DNA from: Cordia subcordata
Taxonomy: Eukaryota; Streptophyta; Magnoliopsida; Boraginales; Cordiaceae
Assembly: GCA_028554755.1 (NCBI GenBank)
Contig: JAPTOF010000014.1
Coordinates: 5,270,001 to 5,334,000 of the forward strand
Reading direction: 5' to 3'
Length of the DNA stretch: 64,000 bases
Shown here: positions 47,391-59,290 of the stretch, piece by piece
How positions within the stretch are numbered: the first letter of the stretch is position 1
Layout: every line of letters starts with the position of its first letter
Notes under the pieces: model-generated
What the model was told of the DNA's origin: nothing
The model's input: only the letters and a program-made list of their open reading frames with translations
Database searches by the model: none
Made by a program: the position numbers and the translations under genes

Positions 47391-47929
47391 TAGTGATAAA
47401 GTTCTAATGTGATGTAATGTTTGTTATGTAATGCACTGTTTGTTATGTAATGTAATGTTTGTTATACAATGCACTGTTTGTTATGTAAAATGTTTATGAA
47501 GTAATGCATTGTAATTCTCAGAATTGTCTAAGTTAAATGTTCAAATAAATTTGTATTCTTTACCCGATAACGATTACTAGTCCTTAAAGTTTTGGGTTTA
47601 ATCGCTTTACTGTGTAATGTAATTAGAAAAACTTATAGTTGTAGCTAGCAAATCCATTATCAACCATACTACACAAAGAACTAGTAATTGTACATTCATC
47701 TTCTAACATAGTCATGACTTGCTGCAAAACGAGACTAATAACAAAATACAAAGTAATAGTGCAGTCATCAATGTTGCTCCGCTATAAAGCAAAGTCACTC
47801 CTTCCCCTGCTTTTGGCGATGTGACAGTTGTTGTTGTGTCTGTGGTGAATGATCTGCATGTTTCTTCTATTGTTAAGGAGGCTGCAACTGCTGAGTCTAA
47901 AGCTATTGGTCTGGCTGCTCATTGATAGC
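47391..47929. repeat. Intergenic gap with short tandem repeat between mudrA-3 and PMD-3
   Basis: At 47405-47510 a unit of about 20-25 bp with GTTATGTAATGCACTGTTT is repeated four to five times. The rest is AT-rich with no gene. MULE-2 also has tandem repeats at this position, with an unrelated unit. Confidence 0.65.
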
Positions 47930-50206
47930 CTACTTATTAAAGTATGTCCCAATAGGGTCGGAGACAGAAGGTGCGAACTCTGATTGGCTTGTGCCCATAG
48001 TAAACGGTGTTAACATGCAAGTGGACGGCGACATTTGCATCTGCATAGGCTGATAAATGAACAAGAATGGCTGCGTAGCCTACAGTGGAGCAAGGGGAAT
48101 AAGCCCCATTGCAGGATGCCCTGGCCTTGAGGCGTGAACTACATGGTAGCTTACGATCTACCAACCTTGTACGTAAAGGACTGTCCCCCTCGATAGCTAA
48201 AATGTGTGCCCTGACTTGGTATTGGTGATGTATACCGTGTCTCTAAAGTTTGATGGGCCATTGACTGTGTCTATTTCAGAGTCTGCACTGTCTACTAGAT
48301 CTAATATGTGTGCTGGGGCTGATGGGTCCATTATTGTGAAGTTTGCGGTGTCTGCTACTGAGTCGGTGTAATGGGGAGCTTATAATAGGCGGGCAACACT
48401 AGTAGATGCTTATGCTGCATATCGCGTAATGTCCACCAAGACTGGGCCATAATAACATCCTACTCTGGCCATAAATCTTTCAAAGAAAAAGACATCTAGG
48501 TGTGTCGTTCTGCAAAAAAATGTAAATGGTGGTACACATGCTGTAAAGTTGTCACCTAGTCAAAACATTACACATAACACAAAATATCAACGTTAAATTT
48601 CATCTTGAACTCAAACATAAGGCACAGAGAATAAGATTGTTTTAGTTACCAATTGTGCCTCATCTATTGCAGTTGTAACATAACCATCACCCCTCTGCAA
48701 GTAGCCTGGATAACCGACCTATACGATAGTCTAACGATGGTACCATTGCATGTACTTCTCAAGGGCCGCTAGATCTGTCACCTCCTTGATCACCCCAAGG
48801 ATTTTAACCTGCAAAAGATCATGCCATTTTTGTTCTCAACTCCTACAATGCAGCGTCAAGGGCTTTCTCAATCCGTTTGAGGTGACTTTTAGAGATAAAT
48901 GGACCAGTGATTTCTTGTCACCTAGCAAATTGGTGCATTACACGCTTAGGTCGATGCCACTCAACCATGCTCCCGAATATGAAAGGGACTGTAGTCTTCT
49001 ACCAATCAAACCCCTCTCTATAATATCCTAACAGCTGTTCAAGTACGTAATCATACGACTGCTATCTAAACTGTAATGTAAAGGTTTAATTGAAGTTGGT
49101 TAAATTTAAACAGCAGGTACAATAAAGTTAAATACAACATTTTTCTTAACTTGGTGAGGATGCATCTTGTCAATCATGTCACAGAATACAACCAAACCCT
49201 AGTGGCCGTCCATCGGTACCCCTTCAGCACATCAAACATTGCTCCACATGGCTTCCCCAATAAGTTCATCTGCTCTCGAAGTCATGCATCCTGACCTTTC
49301 TCCCTTTCTATATGGGTGAAAAGAGTGTGGGTTTGAAATAGACCAATTTGTCCCAAACCCAAAACTATAATAGCAAAGAAATAGTGTCATATAAAATTTA
49401 GACTTCTTTACTTTATAAACATATAAATATATATATATATATATATGAATGAAATTTTAATACTTGAATCAGAGTAGTGGGGCCGCATAAGTTCACTCTA
49501 TCATGGCAGACAGCGCAGCACAGCTAATTATACAAATAACACAATGCAACAGCGCCCCAATTAAACCTCTGCATTTGCTCAAAATTCTCCAACCGTAATA
49601 TCCGGTCCGGGTTCCCCTCATTATTGCTAGTGTCAAAGAAAAGATGGTCATTTAGAAACAAGAATATCCATAAGCACATGCGCTGCAATGCCTGCTCATC
49701 ACTGGGATCCACTGGTCGAGTATGACCATATACTTTCTTCATTTCAGCTAGCATCACTTTACTATCCCTGAAAGTGCTCATGGGCACCTCAATGCCACAA
49801 ATATCCTGAAAATGATACTACCACTCCTTCACAGGCTACTTCGCCATATTTAATGGCTCAACAACGTCGTCGTGAACAGGTAACCCTAATACACAGTTAC
49901 ATCCTACAGGGTGATCGTGGCTTCTCCAATTGATAGGTGGAACGTGTGTATCTCTGGGCACCACCTTTCAACCAAAGCCATCAAAAGGACATAATTCATC
50001 TCACGTCAACCCGCTACATAACAACCATAAAAACCGGCACGTGGCAATGCCTCCTACTCCCTGTGGTGCTCAAGCACATATTGCTCCTTGTCAGACCTAT
50101 TAGCCCTCAACTGATCTAATGAGTCTTCGTCGGTGAGATAGTGAGTCCAGTGATAGGAGTAGTATACAAGCAGAGAATCATTATCTGGTCTAGGTCTCGC
50201 TGCCAT
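47930..50206 (-). pseudogene. Plant mobile domain (PMD) protein gene of MULE-3 (heavily decayed)
   Basis: The start ATG is at 50206 (MAARPRPDN), eight bases after a TTGTAG acceptor. Exon 1 (50206-49464) has [20 protein letters not shown] and a stop, then LWIFLFLNDHLFFDTSNNEGN and FNWGAVALCYLYN, interrupted by several stops; its GTATTA donor is at 49463. Intron 1 contains (TA)n (49423-49448). Exon 2 (about 49366-49155) starts FWVWDKLVYFKPTLF. Later exons are only partly readable; the tail ends near 47930 and lacks the clear repeats seen in PMD-1. The order and splice sites match PMD-1 and PMD-2, which supports the gene model despite the decay. Confidence 0.7.
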
Positions 50207-50214
50207 GAAGTATG

Positions 50215-51732
50215 CTACAATAAGAAAAAAATATTTTAATTAAATATTCATAATCATAACAAATAATAATAAAAATAATAATAATAACAACAACAACAAC
50301 AATAATAATAATAATAATAACAACAATAACAATAACAATAGCAACAACAACAACAACAATAATAAGAATAACAATAATAACAATAACAACAATAAGATAA
50401 TAACAATAACAAGAACAAAGAACAACAACAACAACAAAAACAATAATAAGAACAACAAAAACAACAACAACAATAATAACAACAATAACAACAACATTAA
50501 CAACAACAACAATAACAACAATAATAATCTTTTTTTCCTATATTAAAAAATTTAAAAATCAATCAACACATAGTAATTAAAAAAATTACTTAAATTTAAA
50601 TAAATCATACATTGTTTTTAACAACAATAAATCAATACATTCATATTAACTCTATTTTCTTAAATTTATATAAAATTTAAATTCCATAATATTCTTAAAC
50701 TCTAAACACCAATCAATACATATAAATTAAAAATATTACTTCAATTTAATTAAATCATAATTTGTTATGAATTATAAAAATAAATAAAAGAATATTAATA
50801 ATATTTTTTTGAAATCATATATTCCTAAAAATTACTAAATTTCTTATAAATCATAAAAATCTCTATTTTCCTCTAAATCATAAATTTCTTAAATTCCTAT
50901 GTTCCTATAAATCATAAAATTCATATTTTCTTAAATTTCTATAAATCTCAAATTCATTAATTTTCTTAAAATTTAAAAATAATCAATAATATAAACTATA
51001 AATATTATTTAAATTTAAATAAATCATAATTTGTTACAAATCACAAAAATTAATAAATTCATATTAATTCTATTTTCTTATATTATATATCCTACAAATT
51101 CCTAAATTTCCTAAAGACCATAAAGTTCCTATTTTGCCCATAAATTTCTCAAATTCATATGAATTCTATTTTCAAGTCACATATTCCTAAATTTTTTTGT
51201 GAATTCATATTAATTCTATTTTCTTAAATCATTTATTCCTAAATTTTTTTCTAAATTCATTTAAATCAATTTTTTAATATTGTATATTCAGAAAAAATTT
51301 TCTATATTCCTAATTAGATCAAACTTTATCCAATCATATATTACTAGAAAATTTTCAAAGTTCCTAGTCATATCATATTTTCTTAAATATAATTTCCTAA
51401 AAATTTTTTCTATTCTCCATATATCACAAATACTACAAATATACTTTATAATTTCAGTAAAAAAATTTAGACAAGAAAAAGAAATTGAAATGTCATCCCA
51501 ACTAAAAATAATAATAAATATTCATTAAAGCACAAAATTCAATATTTACTATAAAATGCAAAATGAGAACAAGTTGAGGCAAGAGGAAAATGCATATGTG
51601 CGGGGTTGTTTAAACAAAAACTAAGATCATTACAAGCATGTAACATGTAAATGATTTTTTGGAATAAAAGGTAATTATAATAAAAATCATAATAAAACAT
51701 ATAAAAAATAACATAAAAATGTAAATACTTAC
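50215..51732 (-). other. 5'UTR intron of PMD-3 with (AAT/AAC)n microsatellite
   Basis: A GTAAGT donor (51732-51727, minus) and a TTGTAG acceptor (ending 50215) bound 1518 bp of AT-rich DNA with no coding potential. A microsatellite sits close to the acceptor at 50263-50530, matching the position of (TTA)n in PMD-2. Confidence 0.6.
50263..50530. repeat. (AAT/AAC)n microsatellite
   Basis: Trinucleotide tract of AAT and AAC units with a few AAG and AAA, inside the PMD-3 5' intron. A poly-Leu translation across it is not a gene. Confidence 0.9.
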
Positions 51733-51929
51733 CACAAGAGGCGATTTCCTACGCATGGAGATAATTTTTTGGGAAGAAAAGCTATGAAGATTGGTGGTTA
51801 TGGAGGTTTTCCAAAAGGGGGAAGGGGGGTGTTGGGGGAAGAAGAGGGCAACCACAGCGGTAGGGGGTGGTGGCTTCGTGGGTTTTGTGGAGTAATCAAT
51901 CGAAAAGTTTTAAAATTAGATTAAATTCA

Positions 51930-52058
51930 AGTTTCCATTACCCGAGCTTAAAGCCCAATTATCCATACTTATTAGGAATTTGAAAAGGCAAGAAATTCGG
52001 CATATTAAATGATATTTCGGGTGAGTGAAACCCAATAGCAATTAATATGTTGCTGCTC
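51930..52058. repeat. Right subterminal palindromes of MULE-3, part 1
   Basis: Decayed GGGTTT..AAACCC-type palindromes: ACCCGAGCTTAAAGCCCA near 51941 and TCGGGTGAGTGAAACCCAA near 52016. The array is cut by the copia insertion and resumes at 56227. Confidence 0.6.
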
Positions 52059-52063
52059 ACTTT

Positions 52064-52425
52064 TGTTGTAAATGATAGACATTCAAGAATCAAGTTAAAG
52101 GCCATTTCAATGCATTAAATGGTGTGTAGCATGTAAAGTTTGAAGAAGGGAAATTATCATCTTGGGAAAGGAAAGATTTCTTGAAAAAGATTACAAGCTA
52201 AACATGTATCACATGATGAAGAAAAATTCAACACTTTAGTCATCTTGCATTTAATGATCATTTATTGATTTGTCTCTAAATTTTTCCAATAAATAGCATG
52301 GCTTGGAATGAGTATAAAGATCCAATATAAGAAGTAGAACAATATATTTTGAGAGAATAAAGTGAAGTTTAGCTCTACTATATTTTTCCTTATACATTTC
52401 ACTCTTTCATAATTATTTTATAACA
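52064..52425 (+). repeat. Copia-1 left LTR
   Basis: Matches 55818-56186. Sequence after the end (CGTTATTAGCATAAGTCTC) is the presumed primer-site region; it does not match the plain TGGTATCAGAG form. Confidence 0.85.
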
Positions 52426-52689
52426 CGTTATTAGCATAAGTCTCTGCCGACAAAGAGTTCTGCAAATTATTAAAAGAAGCACGATCCTACAAAAAATTTG
52501 GGTAATGGTTCTTATTTTATTTTTGGCATTACATCATATCTATAACATAAAGTTTTTACTATCCTATTTATTTTACATTGCATTTATTCTAAAAATAAAA
52601 TTTCTATTATATTATTTCTTTTAGAATAGATTATTGCAATATTTCATACCTAATAACAAATGAATTTTCATGCGTCGCTTATGCCAAAG

Positions 52690-55480
52690 GAAATTGATTA
52701 TAAGGCTATCCCCAACTAAAATTGATGCTGAAAGTCCTGCATTTCCAGAACAAATTTAAGGGGACATATATGGGCCTATTTTTTCATCATGTGGACCATT
52801 TCGATATTTTATGGTATTAATAGATGCACCCACATGTTGTTCACGTGTCTCCTTATTATTCACTCGAAATGTGCCATTTGCAAGACTTCTTGCACAAATA
52901 ATCCGCTTACGTGCATAATTTCCAGATTATACAATCAAGAAAATTCGTCTTGATAATGCAGGAGAATTTACGTCCCAATCTTTTAATGATTATTATACAT
53001 TAATTGGGATTATAGTTGAGCATCTTGTGGCCTAGATGTATACTCAAAATGGTTTAGTAGAATCTTTTATTAAACGCCTACAGCTAATCGCTAGACCATT
53101 ACTTATAAGAACTAAGTTGCCTAGTTCTGCATATTGCATGCTACAGCACTGGTTAGGATAAGACTAATTGCTTACCATATCATAAATATTCCCTTTACAA
53201 TTGGTTTCTGATCAAGAACCAAATATATCTCATTTAAAAATATTTGGTTATGCAATATATGTTCCAATTGCTCCATCACAGCGCACAAAAATGGGACCAC
53301 AAAGAAGACTGGGAATATATGTTGGTTTTGAATCTCCATCAATCATTAAATATCTTAAACCCTTAACTAAAGATCTCTTTACAGCATGTTTTGCTGATTG
53401 TCAGTTTGACGAAACAGTATTCCGAGCATTAGAGGGAGAAAAACAAAAGCTAGAAAAGCAAGAAATTACATGGAATACATCATTTATGGCTCATTTTGAT
53501 CCTCGCACAAATCTATCTGAACAAGAAGTTCAGAAAATTATTCACCTACAAAGGATTGCTCATTAATTGCCAGATGCATTCACTGATATGAAGAAAGTGA
53601 CTAAGTCATATGTTCCAGCTCGAAATGCTCCTGCTAGAATTGATATTTCAGAAGAGTAATCTAATACTCTAGCAAATGAGTCTACGGCACGTAAAAAACA
53701 TGGTGGACAAATTGGTTCCAAAGATTAAAATTTAAAAAAAGAAAGGAGCCGAATAAGCAAATTGGCATTTTCGAGATTCTTAATGATCTTGTAGATGTCA
53801 CAGAAATTGTTGGAAAGGCAATTCCAGTAGAAAATCAGGTACCTGAGTATGAGAAAAATATCAGTAATATTGAAAATGAAGAGATCTCAATTAATTATAT
53901 CTTTACGGGAAAAAGATGGAACTGAAATAAAATTGTTGTTGATGAAAAATTTTTATATGCAGTAGCCATTGAATTAATGATAGAAAGTGAGAATTATGAA
54001 CCACAGTCTATTCAAGAATGTCTACAGAGAAATGATTGGCCTAAATGGAAAGATGTAACGGAGGCTGAATTAAATTCTCTTGCAAAGCATAAAGTTTTTG
54101 GACCTATAGTCCAAACATCTGAAAATGTAAAACCTATAGGCTACAAATGAGTATTCATGCGAAAATAAAATGAAAGCAATAAAATTGTGAGATATAAGAT
54201 GCGACTTGTAGCACAAGGTTTTTTATAAAAGCCTGGAATTAATTATAATAAGACATATTCTACCGTGGTGAACGCAATTACATTTAGATAATTAATTAGC
54301 CTAGTAATTTGTGAAGGACTTCATATGCATCTTATGGATGTAATCAAAGCATATTTATATAGGTCACTTGATAGTGATATTTATATGAAAGTCCCTAAAG
54401 GATTTATTATGCCTGAAGCATATAAGTCCAATCCTCAAGAAATATATTCCATTAAATTGTAAAGATCCTTGTATGGCTGGACGAATGTGATACAATCATC
54501 TGAGTACATACCTTCTAAAGGAACGATACGTTAATAGTCCCATAAGCCCATGTGTTTTTATCAAGAAATCAAAAAATGGGTTTGTTATTATTGCTGTATA
54601 TTGTGATGATTTAAACATCATAAGGACTATTGAAGAACTTACAGCAGCAGTTGCACATTTATGTAAAGAATTTGAGATGAAAGATTTGGGAAAAACTAAA
54701 TTTTGTCTTGGCCTGCAAATTGAGCATTTGCCACATGGAATTTTAGTCTACCAAAATACTTATACTGAAAAAGTTTTGAAGAGATTTAGTATGGAGAAAG
54801 CTCATCCATTGAGTACCCTAATAGTTGTCCGATCTCTTGATATCAAAAAGGACCCTTTTTGTCCTCAAGAAGATAACGAAGAAATACTTGGCTCTAAAGT
54901 GCCGTATCTTAGTGCAATTGGTACATTGATATAACTTGTTAACAATACACGCCCAAATATTGCATTTTCTATAAATTTATTAGCAAGATTTAATGTTGCA
55001 CCAATACAAAGACATTGGGTCTGTATTAAACGTGTAATTCATTTTCTTCATGGAACAATTGATATGGGCTTATTGTATTCAAAGCATACACATCCTGCAT
55101 TAATAGGGTATGCAAATGTTGGGTATTTATTTGGCCAGCATAAAGGACGATCCCAAACTGGATATCTCTTCACATTTGGGGGTACAGCTATTTCCTGGCG
55201 ATTAATAAAGCAGTCTAATGTTGCCACCTCCTCAAATAATGCTGAAATACTTGCATTACATGAGGCGAGCCGAGAATGTGTATGGTTAAAATCTTTAACT
55301 CAATATATTGAAGAAGAATGCAACATTTCAACTAGCAAAAAGGGACCAACCATACTATATGAAGATAATACTACTTGTATTATTCAAGTTAAAGGAGGCT
55401 ACATCAAGGGTGACTGAACTAAGCATATTTCACCAAAGTTCTTCTTTACACATGAACTCCAAAAGAAAGGAGAGATTGAT
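52690..55480 (+). pseudogene. Copia-1 pol: integrase, RT, RNase H (decayed)
   Basis: Integrase core from about 52760 (GDIYGPIFSSCGPFRYFMVLIDA, then IKKIRLDNAGEFTS near 52940). A clean stretch at 53201-53566 covers the integrase C-terminal part (PNISHLKIFGYAIYVP, RRLGIYVGFESPSIIKY). RT begins near 54034 (WPKWKDVTEAELNSLAKHKVF), then RLVAQGF, MHLMDVIKAYLY and IYMKVPKGF. The catalytic box near 54598 reads YCDDLNII, where copia has YVDD. MKDLGKTKFCLGLQIEH is at 54677. RNase H (55064-55417) has SKHTHPALIGYANVGY, ATSSNNAEILALHEASRE and LYEDNTTCI. Stops are scattered throughout. No gag or zinc knuckle was found. Confidence 0.85.
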
Positions 55481-55817
55481 GTTTGCTAAATTCGCTCAAG
55501 CAGGAATATAGCAAAATTGTTTACAAAAGCGTTACCCGCAACAACATTGGAGAAATTGGTATACAAGATAGGCATGCGACGACTCAAAGATTGCTCTTGA
55601 TTGCCTTTATAAGGGAGAGAATTATACGCATTGTACTTTTTTTCCCTTAGCTTAGGTTTTGTCCCACTGGATTTCCTAGCAAGGTTTTTAATGAGGCAGT
55701 ATGAAGCGTATAATAAGAATATTGTACTCTTTTCCTTCACTAGGTTTTTTCACACTGGGCTTTTCCGAGTAAGGTTTTAACGAGATATATTCTTATTGAT
55801 GAATGTCTAAGGCAGAG

Positions 55818-56186
55818 TGTTGTAAATGACGAACATTCAAGAATCAAGTTGAAGGCCATTTTCAATACATTAAATGGTGTGTAGCACGCAAAGTTTGAAG
55901 AAGGGAAATTATCATCATGGGAAAGGAAAGATTTGTTGAAAAAGATTACAAGCTAAACATGCATCACATAATGATGAAGAAAAATTCAAATTTTTATTCA
56001 TCTTGCATTTAATGATCATTTATTGGTTTGTCTCTAAATTTTTCCTATAAATAGCATGACTTGGAATGAGTATAAAGATCCAATGTAAGAAGAAGTAGAA
56101 CAATATAGTTTGAGAGAATAAAGTGAAGTTTAGCTCTCTTATATTTTTCCTTATATATTTCACTCTTTCATAATTATTTTATAACA
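55818..56186 (+). repeat. Copia-1 right LTR
   Basis: Partner of 52064-52425. The short purine run AAGGCAGAG directly before it is a plausible polypurine tract. Confidence 0.85.
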
Positions 56187-56226
56187 ACTTTTCAATTTTC
56201 TGACAATGCGATTTGTAGGCTATTAA

Positions 56227-56491
56227 CCCCACTTCGGGTATTTGAAACCTAATATCTATTAATTCTCGTGCACTATGTTCAATTTTGAAACCAACATGTC
56301 ATTTTTGGGAACTAAATAGCCATTTCAGGTTTACGAAGCCCAATATGTAGCATTGCTGGTGTGATCAGTTGACTGTCGCTGACTTCGTTTAATGTTCGGG
56401 TTTTTGAAATTCGAAAGCGTTAAAATGTTTTAAAACTAGGTTAGTTTTGAAAGAAGTTTCAAAGACCATGCTATTTTTGAAGAAAAATCCC
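56227..56491. repeat. Right subterminal palindromes (part 2) and terminal repeat of MULE-3
   Basis: GGGTATTTGAAACC (near 56234), AGGTTTACGAAGCCC (near 56328) and TCGGGTTTTTGAAATTCGA (near 56397) continue the array. From about 56398 to 56491 the sequence is the inverted partner of 32938-33005; the outer end on the minus strand reads GGGATTTTTCTTCAAAAATA. Confidence 0.75.
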
Positions 56492-57589
56492 ATACCTTCA
56501 AGCATTTCATTTTTCACACATCATATTTAGTAATTAGGCTTATCATTTGGGAGAGAGGTTTCTACATTTTCTAGTTTACAATTGTTATGTTTTTTGTATT
56601 GCTGCAAAATATAATAGTGATTGTTTTATCTTGGGAGGTGTGAACCATTAAATTGTTAGCACCAATGCAAGGCAATAAAACATTTAGGAGATTGGATCTG
56701 ATTTAAGACTCGATCAATTTATTTTACAAAAATTGAATTATGTAACTGCGACTCAAGTCAGAGCACCGTGCGGGAAAACTTTCTCATTTGTATGACTATC
56801 AAACACTGCTACTTGCAAAAGTTTAGGTTCAATCATACTTTAATGATTCTCATATCTTGAAAAGCCAAGTGAGGTACTACCGGACAATCTTAACGAAAAA
56901 CCACCTATATGAGTAGGAAGTGGGCCACTCCTATGGAAATTTTTAAAGCTGAATTTCTTAGAGTACTTATAAAAAACCAAGAGCAATTCTGGGCCAAAAT
57001 GAGCACAACAATAAAAACTAGAAAATTTCTAGAAAGATATTTCTTGAGTTTTATTATCTTTGTTTATACAAAAACTGAATAGTTTATGAAATCACGTTCA
57101 TTGATTAACAAGTAAATCCGGTAGCTTTTAAGCAAAATTTTCAAGAATTGTTGTGTGAAGATTTTGAAGACTTTGTTGTGTTCTAAAAGGTTTATTCCCA
57201 ATTTCCAACAATAATTATTCATAATGGGGCAACCTTAAAGATAATATTTTACACACCTCAAAGCTTATTTAATCATGCACTTTTTATACAAGAAATAACA
57301 TAAGTTTCGTTGGGACACCTCACTCAATTATTTTATTATATATTAAGATTTAGGTCATAAAGCTATCGTAGTTTTAGTTAGATAAGAATTGAGGCAATCT
57401 TTTCACAAGAGTTACCATATATATAATCCATCAGTGTCACAACCCTGCTATGGACACTGTTAAATGCAAATAATTTTGTTTGAAGGAGACCTTTGATTAC
57501 TCAACCCCTTTTTGTTTGGCTAAATTAGCAAGGAACTTGTACTAAAGTAGAATGAATTTACAGCTCAAAAGAAGAATGCCCCAAAAATG
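56492..57589. other. No recognised gene
   Basis: AT-rich sequence between MULE-3 and the LINE. I see no transposon end, RNA gene or coding stretch. Part of the right side may be the LINE 3' untranslated region; no poly(A) track was found. Confidence 0.4.
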
Positions 57590-58841
57590 TGCCTATGTAC
57601 AAAAAACATCCCAGATCATATAAAGTTAGCATTAATTTTCCACCTACTGTACAAGTTTCTATTGATATTAGAATTCCTAACTTTACAGCAGTGTGTCGCC
57701 TTCACCCTGATATCCGCTGCAATCAAATTGAACAATTTTTCTTTAGGCCTTGATCTATCAAGCATGTGCTTCATTCTGTTGCGCTTCCTCCTGTTGCATT
57801 TCGTCCAAATGTGATAAATGGCCACCTCCAAGAATAGCTTGCAAAGACTGAGCCTGAAAAGGATTTCCACCAATTTGTTCTGGAACCAAACAACGATATG
57901 CTCCCTCTCTTTGATCCAATACGAGCCACTAGCCATCTTCATGCCCTTTTCCCAAACCTTTCTTGTAACCCAGCACTCAAAGAAAATATTGTTCCTGTCC
58001 TCAGTATGCACCCCACAAAACAAGTACGCAGGTCTGACATTTAAACCCAAGCAATAAGCTTACTCTGAACCAGAAATCGATCTTTCCATGCCAGCCAAGT
58101 GTAAGCTACGTGATTGGGAATATACCTCCTATACTAGATGATCTTAGTCAATATGCCCCTTGTACCAGATGATCTTAGTCCAAGGAGCATTATTCGAACA
58201 CTTGAGATCCCAGAAGCTGGTACTTGTGATGTAATTAGAGTAGATCCATCTCACCCAAATGATATCCTCTTTATTCAAGATCATCCAAACGAGATGGATA
58301 CAAGCTGCATGATTAATGGCCTTAACAGTATGCAAGCCAAGGCCTCCCTAATGAATAGAACAACAAACATTAGACCAAGCCACACGAGATTTCCCAGGTT
58401 CATCCTTCCTGGTCCACAAAAATCTAGCCATTTTTCTTTCAATTTCACGAATAACTCCCTGTGGTAAAATAAACATTCTAGCCCAATAGCTTTGCACACC
58501 CATAAGAACTGATTGGATAAGCACTTTCCTACCTGACAATGAAAGCCATTTGGATGCCCAACTTTCAATACAACAAGTAACTTTACTAATGAACTCCTTG
58601 CAATCTTGGATTCTCAACTTACCAATGAACAATGGTACACAGAGGTAGTGAACAGGAAGACATCCCACATAAAATCCCAGAATGTCTTTGATCTGTTCTT
58701 TAACATCCATCGGGCAAGCCCCAAAATACATTTCACTTTTCCCCTTGCTTATGCTAAGTCCTAAAATGGATTGGAACAACTCGAGACCATCCTTGATTGC
58801 CTCAATCATGCTCGTGTTAGCCTTTGAAAAAATTAGCACAT
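57590..58841 (-). pseudogene. Plant LINE (L1 type): RT C-terminus and zf-RVT domain
   Basis: The 3' part of a non-LTR retrotransposon ORF2, read leftward from 58841. It follows the split FADD motif with LIFSKANTSMIEAIKDGLELFQSILGL, then VHYLCVPLFIGKL and WLSLSGRKVLIQSVL (58839-58348). After shifts comes AINHAACIHLVWMILNKEDI. The zinc-binding RT-associated domain (58050-57616) has YLFCGVHTEDRNNIFFEC and VWEKGMKMAS. The start (61935-61517) lies beyond the copia-2 insertion. The 5' end, including the endonuclease, is missing, as usual for LINEs. Several frameshifts; inactive. Confidence 0.85.
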
Positions 58842-59276
58842 TGTTGGGTTATGGCTCAAGTGCTAAGCCCAAGTCCATATTGAAATTATAAAAGAGTCTT
58901 AATGAGAGTCAAAATTCTAGTTATGATAAGAGTGTTAGTTATGGTAGGATTGATAGATTAGGAAATCCTTTGTCTTGTAGGACAAGGAAATCTCCTCTAT
59001 AAATAGGACTCTTGTATTAGTTGAAAGGTATATATGTGTCTTGCAATAGGTCTAGGCTGAGAGAGAAAGCCATTGTAAAAACACCGTGAGGGAGGGTTTA
59101 GACTTTTCTATCTGTGCAAAAAGCCCTACTGATTTTGTGCTCTTTTCTTTCTAGTGGAGGTTTTCGTGGACATAGGCAAAGGGCCGAACCACGTTTAATT
59201 GTGCGCATTCTTTTCTTGTTACTCGTGCTTTAATTCTGCTGCATGAGTATGTGTCATGCATCCTAATTTCCTAACA
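58842..59276 (+). repeat. Copia-2 left LTR
   Basis: Matches 61082-61516, differing by scattered substitutions. It contains a CTATAAATAGGAC TATA box near 58998. Confidence 0.9.
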
Positions 59277-59278
59277 AG

Positions 59279-59290
59279 TGGTGTCAGATC
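59279..59290 (+). other. Copia-2 primer binding site (decayed tRNA-Met type)
   Basis: TGGTGTCAGATC two bases after the left LTR, against TGGTATCAGAGC for the usual initiator tRNA-Met site: two differences. Confidence 0.7.

Larger units (their letters stand above)
52064..56186 (+). mobile_element. Ty1/copia LTR retrotransposon (short, gag lost)
   Basis: LTRs of 362 bp (52064-52425) and 369 bp (55818-56186) begin TGTTGTAAATGA and end TTTATAACA. A perfect 5-bp target duplication ACTTT flanks the element (52059-52063 and 56187-56191). The internal part carries integrase, RT and RNase H in copia order, but no gag or protease is visible in the 300 bp after the left LTR. The element sits in the right subterminal repeats of MULE-3. 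Confidence 0.9.
32938..56491. mobile_element. MULE-3, Mutator-like transposon split by Athila and copia insertions
   Basis: The left end (about 32938-33005) and right end (56491 back to about 56398) are inverted repeats sharing AAACTTCTTTCAAAA, CCTAGTTTTAAAACATTTT and ACGCTTTCG. Inside are palindromes at both ends, a mudrA gene (+) and a convergent PMD gene (-). An 11.1-kb Athila-like element lies in mudrA, and a 4.1-kb copia element lies in the right subterminal region. Without these insertions MULE-3 would be about 8.3 kb. The outermost ~20 bases of the left end look degraded, and no target duplication was found. Confidence 0.8.

Noticed and set aside
32900..56510. Target site duplication of MULE-3
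   Set aside because: Sequence after 56491 (ATACCTTCA) has no match next to the degraded left end, so none is claimed.
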